A stretch of DNA of 64,000 nt from Ancylobacter koreensis (lineage in GTDB: Bacteria; Pseudomonadota; Alphaproteobacteria; Rhizobiales; Xanthobacteraceae), in NCBI RefSeq assembly GCF_023016525.1, contig NZ_JALKCG010000001.1:496001-560000 (forward strand), in the 5' to 3' direction. Under the pieces are notes generated by a model that made no database searches, had not been told where the DNA came from, and saw nothing but the letters and a program-made list of their open reading frames with translations. Positions 1 to 8,400 of the stretch are shown one piece after another (within the stretch, counting starts at the first letter, position 1; every line of letters starts with the position of its first letter). Made by a program: the position numbers and the translations under genes.

Positions 1-2
1 AG

Positions 3-1046
3 GCCGAACAGCGCCGCGCCGCCGAGATGCGCCTGTCGGTTCTCGCAGAACGCTTCATGTCTGAGCACGTTGCTCTCAAGCGCAAGGGAACCACAGAGGC
101 GTTTTATCGGATCGTGCTCGACAGGCACATTCTCCCAGCCCTCGGCGACAAGGATGCGCGGCACATTACCCGCCAGGACGTGGCGAGGATGCACGCACGC
201 CTCGCCGATAAAGCAACCATGGCGAACCGCGCCGTTGCGGTCCTTGGCGCGATCTATGGATGGGCGGAGCGGCTGGAAATTCTGCCGGAGGGCACGAGGA
301 ACCCGACTACGAAAATCGAGAAATTCCGAGAGCAGGGCCGCGAGCGATACCTCACCGTCGAGGAGCTTGCCCGGCTGGGCGAGGCGATTCGTATTGCTGA
401 GACTGTCGGTATCGAATGGGCGCCACGCGAGGGGGCAAATGCCAAGCATGCGCCAAAGGCCGAGCACCGCCGCGTCGTCATCGCGCCTGAGACTGCCGCC
501 GCTCTGCGGCTGCTCATATTCACCGGCGCTCGCCTTCGGGAAATCCTTCACCTTGAGTGGAGCGCCGTCGACGTGGAGCGCGGTCTACTCCGCCTTAGAG
601 ACAGCAAAACCGGTCCGAAGGTTATCGTTTTGAATGCACCGGCTCGCGCAGTGCTCGTCGGTTTGCCGAGAGTTGGGCGCTACGTGATCCCCGGCGATAT
701 CAGCACCGGACCGGATGGCAGAACTATCGAGAAGCCGCGCGCAGACCTCAAGCGGCCTTGGGCGCTGGTATGCAAGGCGGCGGGCCTCTCCGGGCTTCGT
801 ATCCATGACTTGAGGCATTCCTTCGCCTCGGTCGGAGCTGGCGAAGGTCATGGTCTCGCGATCGTCGGCAAACTATTGGGCCACGCGCAAGCTAGGACAA
901 CCCAGAGATATGCCCACCTTGACAATGATCCGCTTCGAAAGGCGAGTGATGCAATCGCGTCTCGGATCGCGGCGGCGATGGGCGAAGCGCAGCGGGAGAG
1001 CACGGCGGAGGTTATCGAGATCGCAAAAGGGCGCATCGGCCGATGA
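3..1046 (+). CDS. Tyrosine recombinase / phage-type integrase (5' end missing)
   Basis: The reading frame is open to the window edge. The first ATG (27) is preceded in frame by AEQRRAAE, so the N-terminal arm-binding domain (roughly 80-100 residues in this family) lies outside the window. The visible part has a SAM-like core-binding domain followed by the catalytic domain. The catalytic set is visible: Arg in GARLREILHLEW, the HDLRHSF box (H-x-x-R), the GHAQ histidine, and the nucleophile Tyr in TTQRYAHL. The enzyme would carry out site-specific integration and excision of the island. It is followed by three tandem terminator hairpins. It looks intact over the visible length. Confidence 0.9.
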   Translation, partial: AEQRRAAEMRLSVLAERFMSEHVALKRKGTTEAFYRIVLDRHILPALGDKDARHITRQDVARMHARLADKATMANRAVAVLGAIYGWAERLEILPEGTRNPTTKIEKFREQGRERYLTVEELARLGEAIRIAETVGIEWAPREGANAKHAPKAEHRRVVIAPETAAALRLLIFTGARLREILHLEWSAVDVERGLLRLRDSKTGPKVIVLNAPARAVLVGLPRVGRYVIPGDISTGPDGRTIEKPRADLKRPWALVCKAAGLSGLRIHDLRHSFASVGAGEGHGLAIVGKLLGHAQARTTQRYAHLDNDPLRKASDAIASRIAAAMGEAQRESTAEVIEIAKGRIGR

Positions 1047-1251
1047 TGCGCGTCCAACGCTGTGCCACGTCATTTTGTCACTTTGGCGTGAAGAGAGCCC
1101 GAAATTCGTCTGTCATTTCAATGCCGCTCCCGCTTCGTTTGAACTTTCTCGATTGACGGGGGGCACAAATTCATGCGTTTCTTCGCATGAGGTGGCTGCA
1201 AATGCGCTCAGTTGCGCGGAGCGACCTCTTCTCACCTCCCGTGTGATATCG

Positions 1252-1275
1252 AACCCGGTCCATTGGCCGGGTTTT
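1252..1275 (+). terminator. Intrinsic terminator 1 of 3 after integrase
   Basis: AACCCGG (1252-1258) pairs with CCGGGTT (1267-1273), with an additional inner CC/GG pair and a short loop. A T-rich tail follows. Confidence 0.65.
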
Positions 1276-1291
1276 GGTTTTCTGCTTCATG

Positions 1292-1322
1292 ACCCGCCCG
1301 CCAGCATGGCCGGCGGGTTTTT
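1292..1322 (+). terminator. Intrinsic terminator 2 of 3 after integrase
   Basis: ACCCGCC (1292-1298) pairs with GGCGGGT (1312-1318), with an inner GCC/GGC extension. The stem runs directly into TTTTT. Confidence 0.7.
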
Positions 1323-1350
1323 CATTTTATCAACCCAGCAACGTCGACAG

Positions 1351-1374
1351 AGCCCGCCGTAAGGCGGGCTTTTT
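1351..1374 (+). terminator. Intrinsic terminator 3 of 3 after integrase
   Basis: A perfect 8-bp stem, AGCCCGCC (1351-1358) with GGCGGGCT (1363-1370), closes a GTAA tetraloop. A TTTTT tail begins with the last stem base. Confidence 0.8.
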
Positions 1375-1397
1375 GCGTTGTCAAAGAGGACTGAAAG

Positions 1398-1610
1398 ATG
1401 AGCTCTAGCGACGACGAGTACGTGAATGTAAAGGGCGCGTCGGCAATCTGCGGCCTGAGTGTGTCGAGCTTGAACAAATATCGCGTGCATGGTGGTGGCC
1501 CTAAGTTCTGCCGGGCAGGCCGCCTTGTTCGCTATCGGGTGAGCGATGTTCGCGCTTGGCTCGAAAGCAGCCGTGTCTCCTCGACCTCTGAATACCGTAA
1601 AGCTGGGTGA
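1398..1610 (+). CDS. AlpA / excisionase-like helix-turn-helix protein
   Basis: A 70-residue protein with a MerR/excisionase-type helix-turn-helix: VKGASAICGLSVSSLNKYR forms the helices, and the wing-like segment PKFCRAGRLVRYRVSDV is followed by RAWLESSR. This layout is typical of AlpA and Xis DNA-binding proteins, which control excision and early transcription of prophages and satellites. It lies between the integrase and the structural-type genes, as expected for such a regulator. Its stop is 3 bp before the next start, so the two may be translationally coupled. The target site is unknown. Confidence 0.75.
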   Translation: MSSSDDEYVNVKGASAICGLSVSSLNKYRVHGGGPKFCRAGRLVRYRVSDVRAWLESSRVSSTSEYRKAG

Positions 1611-1613
1611 GCT

Positions 1614-2507
1614 ATGCTTGCCCGATACAAGGCCGTAGGGGCCGCTGACGTGTCCGCGTCAGCGGCATTTTTTATAGCACGCGCCGGCTTGCACCAACTC
1701 CGCCGCGAGCCCGCACCGCCATCGCCGGCCATCAAAACCGGATCGATCCGCGCGCGAGCGTTGGATACGATCCCGGATCGGGGCAGGTATCGGCCGCCGA
1801 TCGTGCCGCCTGAGCGTCCCGCTGCGCGCCTGTTCGGCGGAAAGCTGCGTGGTGCACGGCGCCTCGTGGAGCTGGCGCAACTCGCCCGCCTTCGGCGTCG
1901 CCTGGGCGCGCCGCTGCACGCGGGTGCTGCCCTCTCGGTGGCGTCCGACGCGCTGTGGGTGCTCGACGGCGCCGGATGGCTCGATGCGAACGTCGACCAC
2001 CTCAGTCGACAGTTGCCCCCCGGCATCGAAGCCGAGGAGCCGTATATCGCGGCGGTGCTGAACGCCCGGTCGGGTCGCCGGAACCGATTGAGCTTTTCGC
2101 CGGGAGTTGCGGGCGACCTGCTCGACTTCACGGCTGAAGAGCGCGACCTGCTAGCCGCTGATGGCTTCGCTTTCGTCACCCTGACGCCGTGCGATGAAAG
2201 CGCCGAAGACCGGTTGACGCGGCGCGCAGAGCGCCGCCGCGAGGCGAACGGGCGGCAGTCTGCAAACGTGACATCGAAGGCTGGCAGCTTATTTAAAAAT
2301 AAAGCCGCCAGCGAAAATGTCACAAACTCCGGGCGGCTTCTCGACGCCATCGCAGCAGGGCTTTCGTCGGCTCACGACATCGCCGAACGGCTGGGCATGT
2401 CGAGCGCGGCCGCGCGACAAGCTCTCAAGCGACTTGTCGACGCTGGGCTAGTGCGCCGGATCGGCCGAGGGCGCTATGCGCCCGTATCTCGCGAGGGCGA
2501 GCCGTGA
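1614..2507 (+). CDS. Hypothetical island protein with C-terminal winged helix
   Basis: The frame gives up to 297 residues. The N-terminal two thirds match no family I recognise. The C-terminus, about residues 238-292, reads as an ArsR/MarR-like winged helix (LSSAHDIAERLGMSS, then ALKRLVDAGLVRRIGRGRYAPV), suggesting DNA binding. A lower-GC linker (SLFKNKAASENVTNS) joins the two parts. The start is uncertain. ATG 1614 has a good GGTGAG site and is coupled to the upstream stop, but codons 10-20 form a strong terminator hairpin, so an in-frame TTG at 1689 is a real alternative. The gene overlaps the next by 4 bp (GTGA). Confidence 0.6.
   Translation: MLARYKAVGAADVSASAAFFIARAGLHQLRREPAPPSPAIKTGSIRARALDTIPDRGRYRPPIVPPERPAARLFGGKLRGARRLVELAQLARLRRRLGAPLHAGAALSVASDALWVLDGAGWLDANVDHLSRQLPPGIEAEEPYIAAVLNARSGRRNRLSFSPGVAGDLLDFTAEERDLLAADGFAFVTLTPCDESAEDRLTRRAERRREANGRQSANVTSKAGSLFKNKAASENVTNSGRLLDAIAAGLSSAHDIAERLGMSSAAARQALKRLVDAGLVRRIGRGRYAPVSREGEP
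1641..1673 (+). terminator. Terminator-like hairpin inside the 5' end of the 1614 gene
   Basis: A perfect 10-bp stem, GCCGCTGACG (1641-1650) with CGTCAGCGGC (1657-1666), has a 6-nt loop and is followed by ATTTTTT. Either it ends the AlpA-like transcript and the following gene starts downstream, or it works as an attenuator within the leader codons. Confidence 0.7.
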
Positions 2508-2719
2508 CGCCGTTCGAGCCCGCGCCACCTCCGCCGCCTATCCGCGCTGATAGCATCCGAGCACGCGCCCTGGCGCTCATAGACGTACCGATCGGCCTCG
2601 AAGGCCGGATGGTCGATATCATCGAAGGCCGCGGGGGGCGTCAGCACGGCGCCCAACGGGCGCCGCGCCATCGGCAGCCGGCACGCCGCACCGCCGCGTG
2701 GCTCGCCGACGCGAGATAG
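2504..2719 (+). CDS. Small hypothetical island protein
   Basis: A 71-residue protein starting at a GTG that overlaps the previous stop by 4 bp, a sign of translational coupling. It is rich in Pro, Arg and Ala. Its segment ADSIRARALALIDVP resembles TGSIRARALDTIPD near the start of the upstream protein, hinting at a short shared motif or duplication. No known domain is recognised, and no membrane segment or signal peptide is visible. Confidence is limited because the C-terminal half is low complexity and this GC-rich DNA has many chance open frames. Confidence 0.4.
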   Translation: MTPFEPAPPPPPIRADSIRARALALIDVPIGLEGRMVDIIEGRGGRQHGAQRAPRHRQPARRTAAWLADAR

Positions 2720-2726
2720 CGACATG

Positions 2727-2790
2727 CCCCCTCCCCCCTTTGGGTCCTTCGGGAGGGGTGGCGGGCTGTACGGCGCGCGGCTCCGCGCAA
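2727..2790. other. Stem-loop-rich gap before the terminase-like gene (possible cos/pac or terminator)
   Basis: CCCCTCCC (2728-2735) pairs with GGGAGGGG (2751-2758). A second short stem (GCGCGG...CCGCGC) ending in AAAAAG follows at about 2774-2790. The position immediately upstream of a terminase small subunit gene is where cohesive-end or packaging sites often lie in lambdoid-type phages. Function is inferred from position only. A terminator for the upstream genes is the simpler alternative. Confidence 0.35.
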
Positions 2791-2851
2791 AAAGAGCGTT
2801 TTCCTGTCCGTGAAAATCCAGTTTCAATTTCCAATATGGAGATGTGAAATA

Positions 2852-3328
2852 ATGAAGACCGTTGTGCCGGAGGCGGCATCCGCCGACGAGATCAGCAACC
2901 TCCTCGGCTGCACTGCGCGACGCGCTCGCCAGATCGCCGCTGAAGCGAATATCAGGCCCGCCGGTCGTGGTGCGTTCCCCGTCGCCCTTGTCGTCCAGGC
3001 CGCCCTCGCTGCCGCACGCCGCGAGCGCGGCGGAAGCGACGAAAGCCGCGCCCGCGCGGAATTTGCGAAGACGCGGACTGCCGAAATCGCGCAGCGGCGC
3101 GCCGAGCGCGCCCGCGAACTGATCCCCGTCGAAGACGCTATCGCAGCCGTCGAGCACGTCGTCGCCGTGGCTGTTTCCGAATTGGTGGGTCTGCCCGCCC
3201 GCCTGTCGCGTGACCGGGCCGAGCGGCGGCGGATCGATGATGAGTGTCGCGGAGTGCGGTCGCGGATCGCCAAACGCCTTGCCGCCGAAACGGTGCGGCT
3301 AAAGACAGGAGATAGCGATGAACAGTGA
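2852..3328 (+). CDS. Nu1-like phage terminase small subunit (DNA-packaging HTH protein)
   Basis: A 158-residue protein starting at ATG 2852 with a GGAG site 10 bp upstream; an earlier in-frame start at 2810 lacks such a site. Residues 8-35 form a helix-turn-helix (ADEISNLLGCTARRARQIA). A long charged helix then includes RAEFAKTRTAEIAQRRAERAR, followed by LIPVEDAIAAVEHVVAV and ISEL-type helices with GLPARLSRD. This matches the Nu1 layout: N-terminal winged helix, charged helix, C-terminal segment with a GLP-S-like stretch. In a phage it recognises the packaging site and recruits the large terminase. No large subunit is present here, as in satellites that use a helper phage's enzyme. Confidence 0.65.
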   Translation: MKTVVPEAASADEISNLLGCTARRARQIAAEANIRPAGRGAFPVALVVQAALAAARRERGGSDESRARAEFAKTRTAEIAQRRAERARELIPVEDAIAAVEHVVAVAVSELVGLPARLSRDRAERRRIDDECRGVRSRIAKRLAAETVRLKTGDSDEQ

Positions 3329-3653
3329 AACGCTCGCGGCGCTGCTGGCGCGCGCCGCCGACACCCTCGCCGTGCCGCTCGATTTCCCTGATGACGCTGA
3401 GATGGCGGCGGCCGAAGCGGCTGCCGCGATCGATCGCTTGAGCCGCGCTCTCGATCAGCTCGACGAGAACGGCCGCGCGCCCGCATCGCTCGTGATCCGT
3501 GTTCGCGATGCTGTCCGCAACCTCGCGTCAGCTATGGAGGCGCTGCGGGCACTCGACGATGCCGCATGGCGCGAAGCCCTGGCGGCCGAGGGTCGAATGT
3601 TTGCCCGCGCCGCCACGTCGGCAGCAGAGCGGAGGCGTCGGCTCCATGGGTGA
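3318..3653 (+). CDS. Hypothetical island protein, helical
   Basis: A 111-residue Ala- and Arg-rich protein predicted by eye to be almost entirely helical. It starts 11 bp inside the terminase-like gene, with GGAG just before the ATG. It overlaps the next gene by 8 bp, so it belongs to the same tightly packed operon. No family is recognised. Its place between a terminase small subunit and a phage-type peptidase suggests a phage or satellite accessory role, but nothing in the sequence identifies one. Confidence 0.55.
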   Translation: MNSETLAALLARAADTLAVPLDFPDDAEMAAAEAAAAIDRLSRALDQLDENGRAPASLVIRVRDAVRNLASAMEALRALDDAAWREALAAEGRMFARAATSAAERRRRLHG

Positions 3654-4305
3654 GTTGTTCGCCGTCGTGAGATGCCCGGCCGAGCTATGTGGCGAAGGAA
3701 CTGGCTTCATTGAGCCTGTCGCCCTGCCGGCCGGGTGCGAGACCATGGCGCGCTCGACGGTTCAGCGCATCGTCGAGATGCCGCCCCCGCCGCGCGAACG
3801 CGCGCGGGCGGTGCATGAAGCAGCGCACGCCGTCACTCATCACATGGCGGGCGAGCGGATCGAATTCGTGCGCGTTGATGCACCCGCCATGGTCCGGATC
3901 ACGCCCGGCCGGATCAGCAATGCGACCCGGCTGCTCTCCTTAATGGTCGGCGTCGCGGCGGAACAGCGCCTCGTTCGGATGACCTACCGGACCCCAGACG
4001 CCGCACTGACGCCATATGTCGAAGCGGTCAAGGCCCTCGCCATGGGAGGGTGCGACAAGTGTCGCGCGTTGACGATCATAGCGGCGGAGATCGGTGTTGA
4101 TGCCGCTGCTGAAACATACGCCACGCGGTTTCGCAAAGAAGAAGATCGGGCGGAAACGTTCGTTCGTGAACCCGTCGTCTGGTCCTCGATCGTGGAGATC
4201 GCGGATGAACTCATGAAACACGGCCGGATCGACGGTGAACGCGCGCATGAAATCGCTGCGCGTCACGTGCCGTTCGGGTCGATTGAAATCGGAAACTTGA
4301 AATGA
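3646..4305 (+). CDS. Stand-alone M41-type zinc metallopeptidase-like protein
   Basis: The 219-residue protein starts at ATG 3646, inside the end of the previous gene; the frame extends further up but that part would overlap it heavily. It contains HEAAHAV (His57, Glu58, His61), the zinc-binding HExxH motif of the FtsH/M41 family. A later GGCDKCRALTIIA (Asp138) occupies the place of the third, acidic zinc ligand of M41 enzymes. The C-terminal WSSIVEIADELMKHGRIDG resembles the last helices of FtsH peptidase domains. The AAA+ ATPase and membrane anchor of FtsH are absent, so it could not unfold substrates by itself. Similar solo domains occur in alphaproteobacterial prophages. The substrate is unknown. 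Confidence 0.7.
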   Translation: MGELFAVVRCPAELCGEGTGFIEPVALPAGCETMARSTVQRIVEMPPPPRERARAVHEAAHAVTHHMAGERIEFVRVDAPAMVRITPGRISNATRLLSLMVGVAAEQRLVRMTYRTPDAALTPYVEAVKALAMGGCDKCRALTIIAAEIGVDAAAETYATRFRKEEDRAETFVREPVVWSSIVEIADELMKHGRIDGERAHEIAARHVPFGSIEIGNLK

Positions 4306-4988
4306 TCTCGGACATCCTTAAAAAACTGAAGAGCCGCAAGGCGCCGACTTCGCAGGAACTCGAAGCCGCGATTGCCGCGATCGATCTCGACGCGGCGGGT
4401 GAGCGCGTGCGCGCCGCTGAGAGCGTGCGTCGCGCTGCCCTTCTCGATGGCGCGGATGATGCGACCCTTGCGCGGCTCGAAGGGGCCACTGCCACCGCTC
4501 GCCGTGATCAGGAGCGGGCCGAAGTGGCGCTGGGCGCTCTTCGCGCCCGGCTCGCAGAGACCATCGAACGGGAGGCTCGCGCCGCTCTCGACGCCGCCCG
4601 TGACGAGGCGGAGCGTGAAGCCTCGGCCGTCGCGGCGGTGCTGCGGGCGGAATGGCCGGACGCGCAGCGCCGTCTCCTCGATCTCCTCGCCCGCCTTGCG
4701 GCTGCCGAGAGCAAGGTGTCGGTCGTGAATGCCCGCCTCGCTGAAGCCGGGCGCGATGATCTCGTGAAGAATGTGGAGTTCGGCCGCGCGAGGCCGGTTC
4801 CGCAATTCGTGCTTGAGGCCGCCGTGGCCTTGCGCACGACGGTGGTGCTGCCCGCCGTTCCCGAATGGAACGTGGAAGGCCATGGCGTGGTGGCGATGCC
4901 CGCCGCCTTCTGGGCTGGCGGCGCGCCTGCGGCGCCGCCGGCTGAGCCCCGGCCGCACGCAATCGGCAGTGGCGTCGTCTGGTCCTAG
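4302..4988 (+). CDS. Hypothetical coiled-coil island protein
   Basis: A 228-residue protein whose start overlaps the peptidase stop by 4 bp (ATGA). Residues about 15-145 are strongly charged and Ala-rich with heptad-like spacing, as expected of a long coiled coil (for example RLEGATATARRDQERAEVAL and RLAETIEREARAALDAARDE). The C-terminal 70 residues are different, Pro- and Trp-containing (VVLPAVPEWNVEGHG, AFWAGGAPAAPPAEP), and end in VVWS. No enzyme motif is recognised. It is the last clear gene of the rightward island operon. A scaffold or structural function is possible but unsupported. Confidence 0.6.
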   Translation: MISDILKKLKSRKAPTSQELEAAIAAIDLDAAGERVRAAESVRRAALLDGADDATLARLEGATATARRDQERAEVALGALRARLAETIEREARAALDAARDEAEREASAVAAVLRAEWPDAQRRLLDLLARLAAAESKVSVVNARLAEAGRDDLVKNVEFGRARPVPQFVLEAAVALRTTVVLPAVPEWNVEGHGVVAMPAAFWAGGAPAAPPAEPRPHAIGSGVVWS

Positions 4989-5019
4989 CAAGCTTCCGCG
5001 CGCATCTCCGAGCGGTCGC

Positions 5020-5232
5020 CTAGTCGCGAAGCCCATTTGGAAGCGCGCGGACATTCTTCGGACCAAATGAGCAAAGGCCGTGTACCGCAGCGTCATCGCG
5101 GGAGGTGAGATCGACACCGAGCGCCGCCCTCGTCAAACGGTGGGCGGCGCCTTCCTTTACAATGAAATTTTGCCCTTCAAGGGTGATGGTGAGGCGCAAC
5201 TCAGGTCCTTCCGCGCCACTTAGCGACTTCAG
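5020..5232 (-). other. Possible third small ORF of the restriction-modification locus (no standard start)
   Basis: Directly after the stop of the 80-residue gene, the same frame stays open for 70 codons and reads as a protein-like sequence (for example PELRLTITLEGQNFIVKEG). The first codon is CTG and no ATG or GTG is present. The opposite strand is also open for about 50 codons without a clear start. Either could be the remnant of a gene cut by recombination. Between the coiled-coil gene and the restriction-modification locus I see no other gene. Confidence 0.25.
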
Positions 5233-5475
5233 TCAGTCCGACAATGCGTCGAGGAAGTCGCGCTGAACACGGCTTGCCTCGTCATCCGGCAGCCAGCGCG
5301 TCATCTGCGGCACCAGCGTTTCGATGAGACGGCGACGGCCGTAGGGAAGGCCCTCAGCCCCCGCTTCCTGCGCTTCGCTCAGGAGCGCGCCGAGCTTGCG
5401 GCGCACCCGGTCCGGATCGGCGGCAATGCTCGGCTCCGGCAAGGAATCCGCCGCGAACATGTCAAGTTGCGCCAT
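5233..5475 (-). CDS. Small protein coupled to the restriction-methyltransferase gene
   Basis: An 80-residue protein beginning MAQLDMFAADSLPEP. The start at 5475 overlaps the end of the large methyltransferase gene by 14 bp, so the two are co-translated. It is acidic overall, with a central Arg-rich helix (PDRVRRKLGALLSEAQEAG, then YGRRRLIETLVPQMTRWL). No catalytic motif is visible. Small coupled proteins next to single-chain restriction-modification enzymes are known, but I cannot assign this one. A role as a structural partner or regulator of the upstream enzyme is inferred only from coupling. Confidence 0.65.
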   Translation of the reverse strand: MAQLDMFAADSLPEPSIAADPDRVRRKLGALLSEAQEAGAEGLPYGRRRLIETLVPQMTRWLPDDEASRVQRDFLDALSD

Positions 5476-8400
5476 CGTCGCCCTCCTTGCTCGAATCGCC
5501 GCCATTGTCCGGGGCAAGGCCGAGATCAGCAATGCCGAGCAGAGGTTGTCCCATGATCTCCTCCAGGAGCGCCGCCTGACGCGGTTCCAGCAGCACCAGC
5601 CGCCCGAGCACATGGAGAAGGTTCATCAGATCGGTGGTGTATTCGCCGAGCCAATGGTCGGGCTGGATGGAATCGAGGGGGGAAGGGGGGCGGCGATCGC
5701 CGATCACAGGCTTGGTCCGGTTGCGGCGGCGAGAGCTGAACCATTGCCAGACGACCTTCTTGCCCGAGACCTCGTAGTTCCAGACCTCGGGCATGACATT
5801 GTCGACATGCCCCTTGCCGACGGTGAGACGCCGCGTCGCCGGGTCATAATCCATCGTCTCCGGCAGGGGCTCCGGCGCGCCGGGGATCGCACCGCCGACG
5901 GGAATGGTGGGCGCGTGTGCCTTGTCGAGCCGGGGGGCCTGGCGCGGCCGGCCGGCGGCAGCATCGTGGAAGCGGTCGCCATAGGTATGCAGCGAGATCA
6001 CCTCGCGCCCGATCTCGACGGCCTTGGCGAACAGCCCCGCATCGGCCGTCACCGGCACACGTAAGCCAGGCTGCTTGAGGTCCTTGGCGAAACGCGCCGT
6101 GAAGGCGGGGTGCGCCAGAACCGCAGCGATATAGGCCATCAGGTCAGGCGGTGAGACAGCATGGCCATAAAGGTCGGCGAGATTGGCGAGGACATGGGGA
6201 TTGATGTTGGGTTGAGTCGCCACTGCGTCCGCCCACAGCGGGAAGACGCGGCCGCCGAAGGAACCTTTGTAATGGTGCTGATCCGGAACGTGTGCCGAAA
6301 ACGTAACGGCAGGCCCATTTGTCGGGGAGTGAGCTTCGAGATTGGTTAGGTATATTTGCTCTTGGCTATTTGATGCCCAAAGTTTTTGTCTAGGATCGTT
6401 AATTAAACGAGCGTCCGCAATTATCCATTGCGGATCAAATGATCGAAAACCAAATTTAACTAAATTAACATCCAATGATTTTACTGAAATGATAGGCTCC
6501 AAGTTGGGTTGAATTGCTCCAATGCCCTCCTTCACAATCTTTCTGATATGGCGGCTCGCAACGTTTCCATCGCGAAGCTGCGGATGAAACAACTGTTCTT
6601 TCTTATTCAGGTCGACTTCTTCAATGAGCCGCCGCCAGCGAGCTTCCAAGGAACTCCTGTCCGGCGCAATAACCCAGGTTCTTCCGGGCATGACGCCGGG
6701 ACCGCTGAAGTTGAAAAAGCGATTAAGCGACGGAAACTCGGCCCACGCGCCCGACGCTTCCGGCAGGAACGGCCCCCTCCACTCATCTGGGCCGTTAGCC
6801 CACTCGGAATCATAGAGATTGAGGGTTGTCAAAGCCTTGAACTTCTCCTCCCGCCGTCCCTCCGGCAAGGCGCGGAAACGCACCCGGCCCGGCTTTGCGA
6901 CGTCCTTCCCCTTGCGACGCGCGGCCAGCACAATGCAGACGGGCTGCTGCACGCCCTGAAAGATACGCGTGGCGACTTCCGGTTGGTGCCCTTCCGGCGA
7001 ACAGTCGATGATCCAGATTTCCGAGCAGCTTGCGCGCAGGTCCGCCCGCATCTTCTCGAAGCCCGGCCCGTTCAGGAAGCCGGCCACCGTGATGAAGCAG
7101 ACGATGCCTTCCTCGTCGCCATCGGCCAAACCGGTCGCTGCATGCCAGCCCGCGCCGAACACCTTCAGGCTCGCCCAACGCCAGAAATAGACGTAGAGGT
7201 TCTTGAGGTGCTTGGCATGTGCGCCCACCCGCCAAGCCGCCGGCGGACGCCAGCGTTCAAGTGGCGCAGGACGGCCGTTGGAGCCATGCTCGATCCAGCC
7301 GCCGCGTCCTTCGGCTTTCTCCTTATAGGGCGGATTTCCGATGACGACGGTGATCTTCTCGTTCTTCTTGATCTGGTTGGCCGCCCGGCGCGACTGCGCC
7401 ACCGGCTGCATGATCGCGGGAATGTACTCGTCCTCGACGAACGGGTTGCCCAGCGTGTCCGTGATGAAGAGCCTGAGCGCGGGCAGCGCGCCGGCCGCCC
7501 CGGCATCGTCCATCAACTCGCGATATTCCGCGAGAAGGCGAAGCTGAGCCACAGCGAACGGGCCGAACTGTAGCTCGAAGCCGATCATGCGGCTCGCCGC
7601 GCTTTCCAGCGCGCCCGGTACGCTGCCGGGACCGAGGTCGTCGCCGACGCTCCGGGCAATCTTGCGCAGGACGCCGAGCAGAAATGTGCCGGTGCCCACC
7701 GCCGGGTCGGCGATGGTCACATCCTGCGCCGCGAGCCCGTCCGGTCTGCCAAACAGCGGCCCGCGCAAGGCCTCGTCCACCAGACGGACCATCGAGGTGA
7801 CGACTTCCGGCGGGGTGTAATAAGAGCCGGTGCGCTTGCGCAGGGTGTTGTCGTAGACCTCCAGGAAGTGTTCATAGAAATACAGCCACGCGTCGGCGTC
7901 CCCTTTGGTCAGCTTCGTCCAGTCGACCGCATCGAACACGCGCGTCATGGTCCCGAGCGACGTTTCCAGCGCCTTCATGTTGGCGGTATCGTCGGTGAGC
8001 AGACGAAGCGCCGTGCCAATGAGTGAGTTCGACTGACGCAGGAGGTTGGCCGCCTGGTCGATGCCCTTGTCGAGCGGAATGTTGCGGGCGCGTGCGATTA
8101 GAAGCCCGAAAGTGACCGCCTGCGCGTAGCCGTCGGCGAAGCTCTCGTCGCTCGCATCCGGGAACAGGAGCTTGCGCCAGTCATTGGCAAGATCGGTCAG
8201 GCCAGCGTTGCCCTTGGCCAACTGCTCCGTCACCTCCTCGCGTAGCAGCCGGCACAGGCGTGCGCTGACCTCGGCGAGACGCTTGGGATTCTTCGGCGAA
8301 ATTGGCTGCCAGGAAAGAAAATCCTCAACCAGTGCCAAGAGCGCGGGAGGCGAGGTCAGGGCGGCGCCGGAGCTTTCGACATCGCCGATCAGGCGAACGA

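Larger units (their letters stand above)
1047..1397. other. Non-coding gap between integrase and AlpA-like gene
   Basis: No convincing gene is visible in these 351 bases. The right half carries three separate stem-loops, each followed by a T run, annotated individually. The promoter of the 1398 gene should lie here, but I see no clear -35/-10 pair. A GAGGA sequence just before the ATG at 1398 can serve as the ribosome binding site. Confidence 0.6.
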
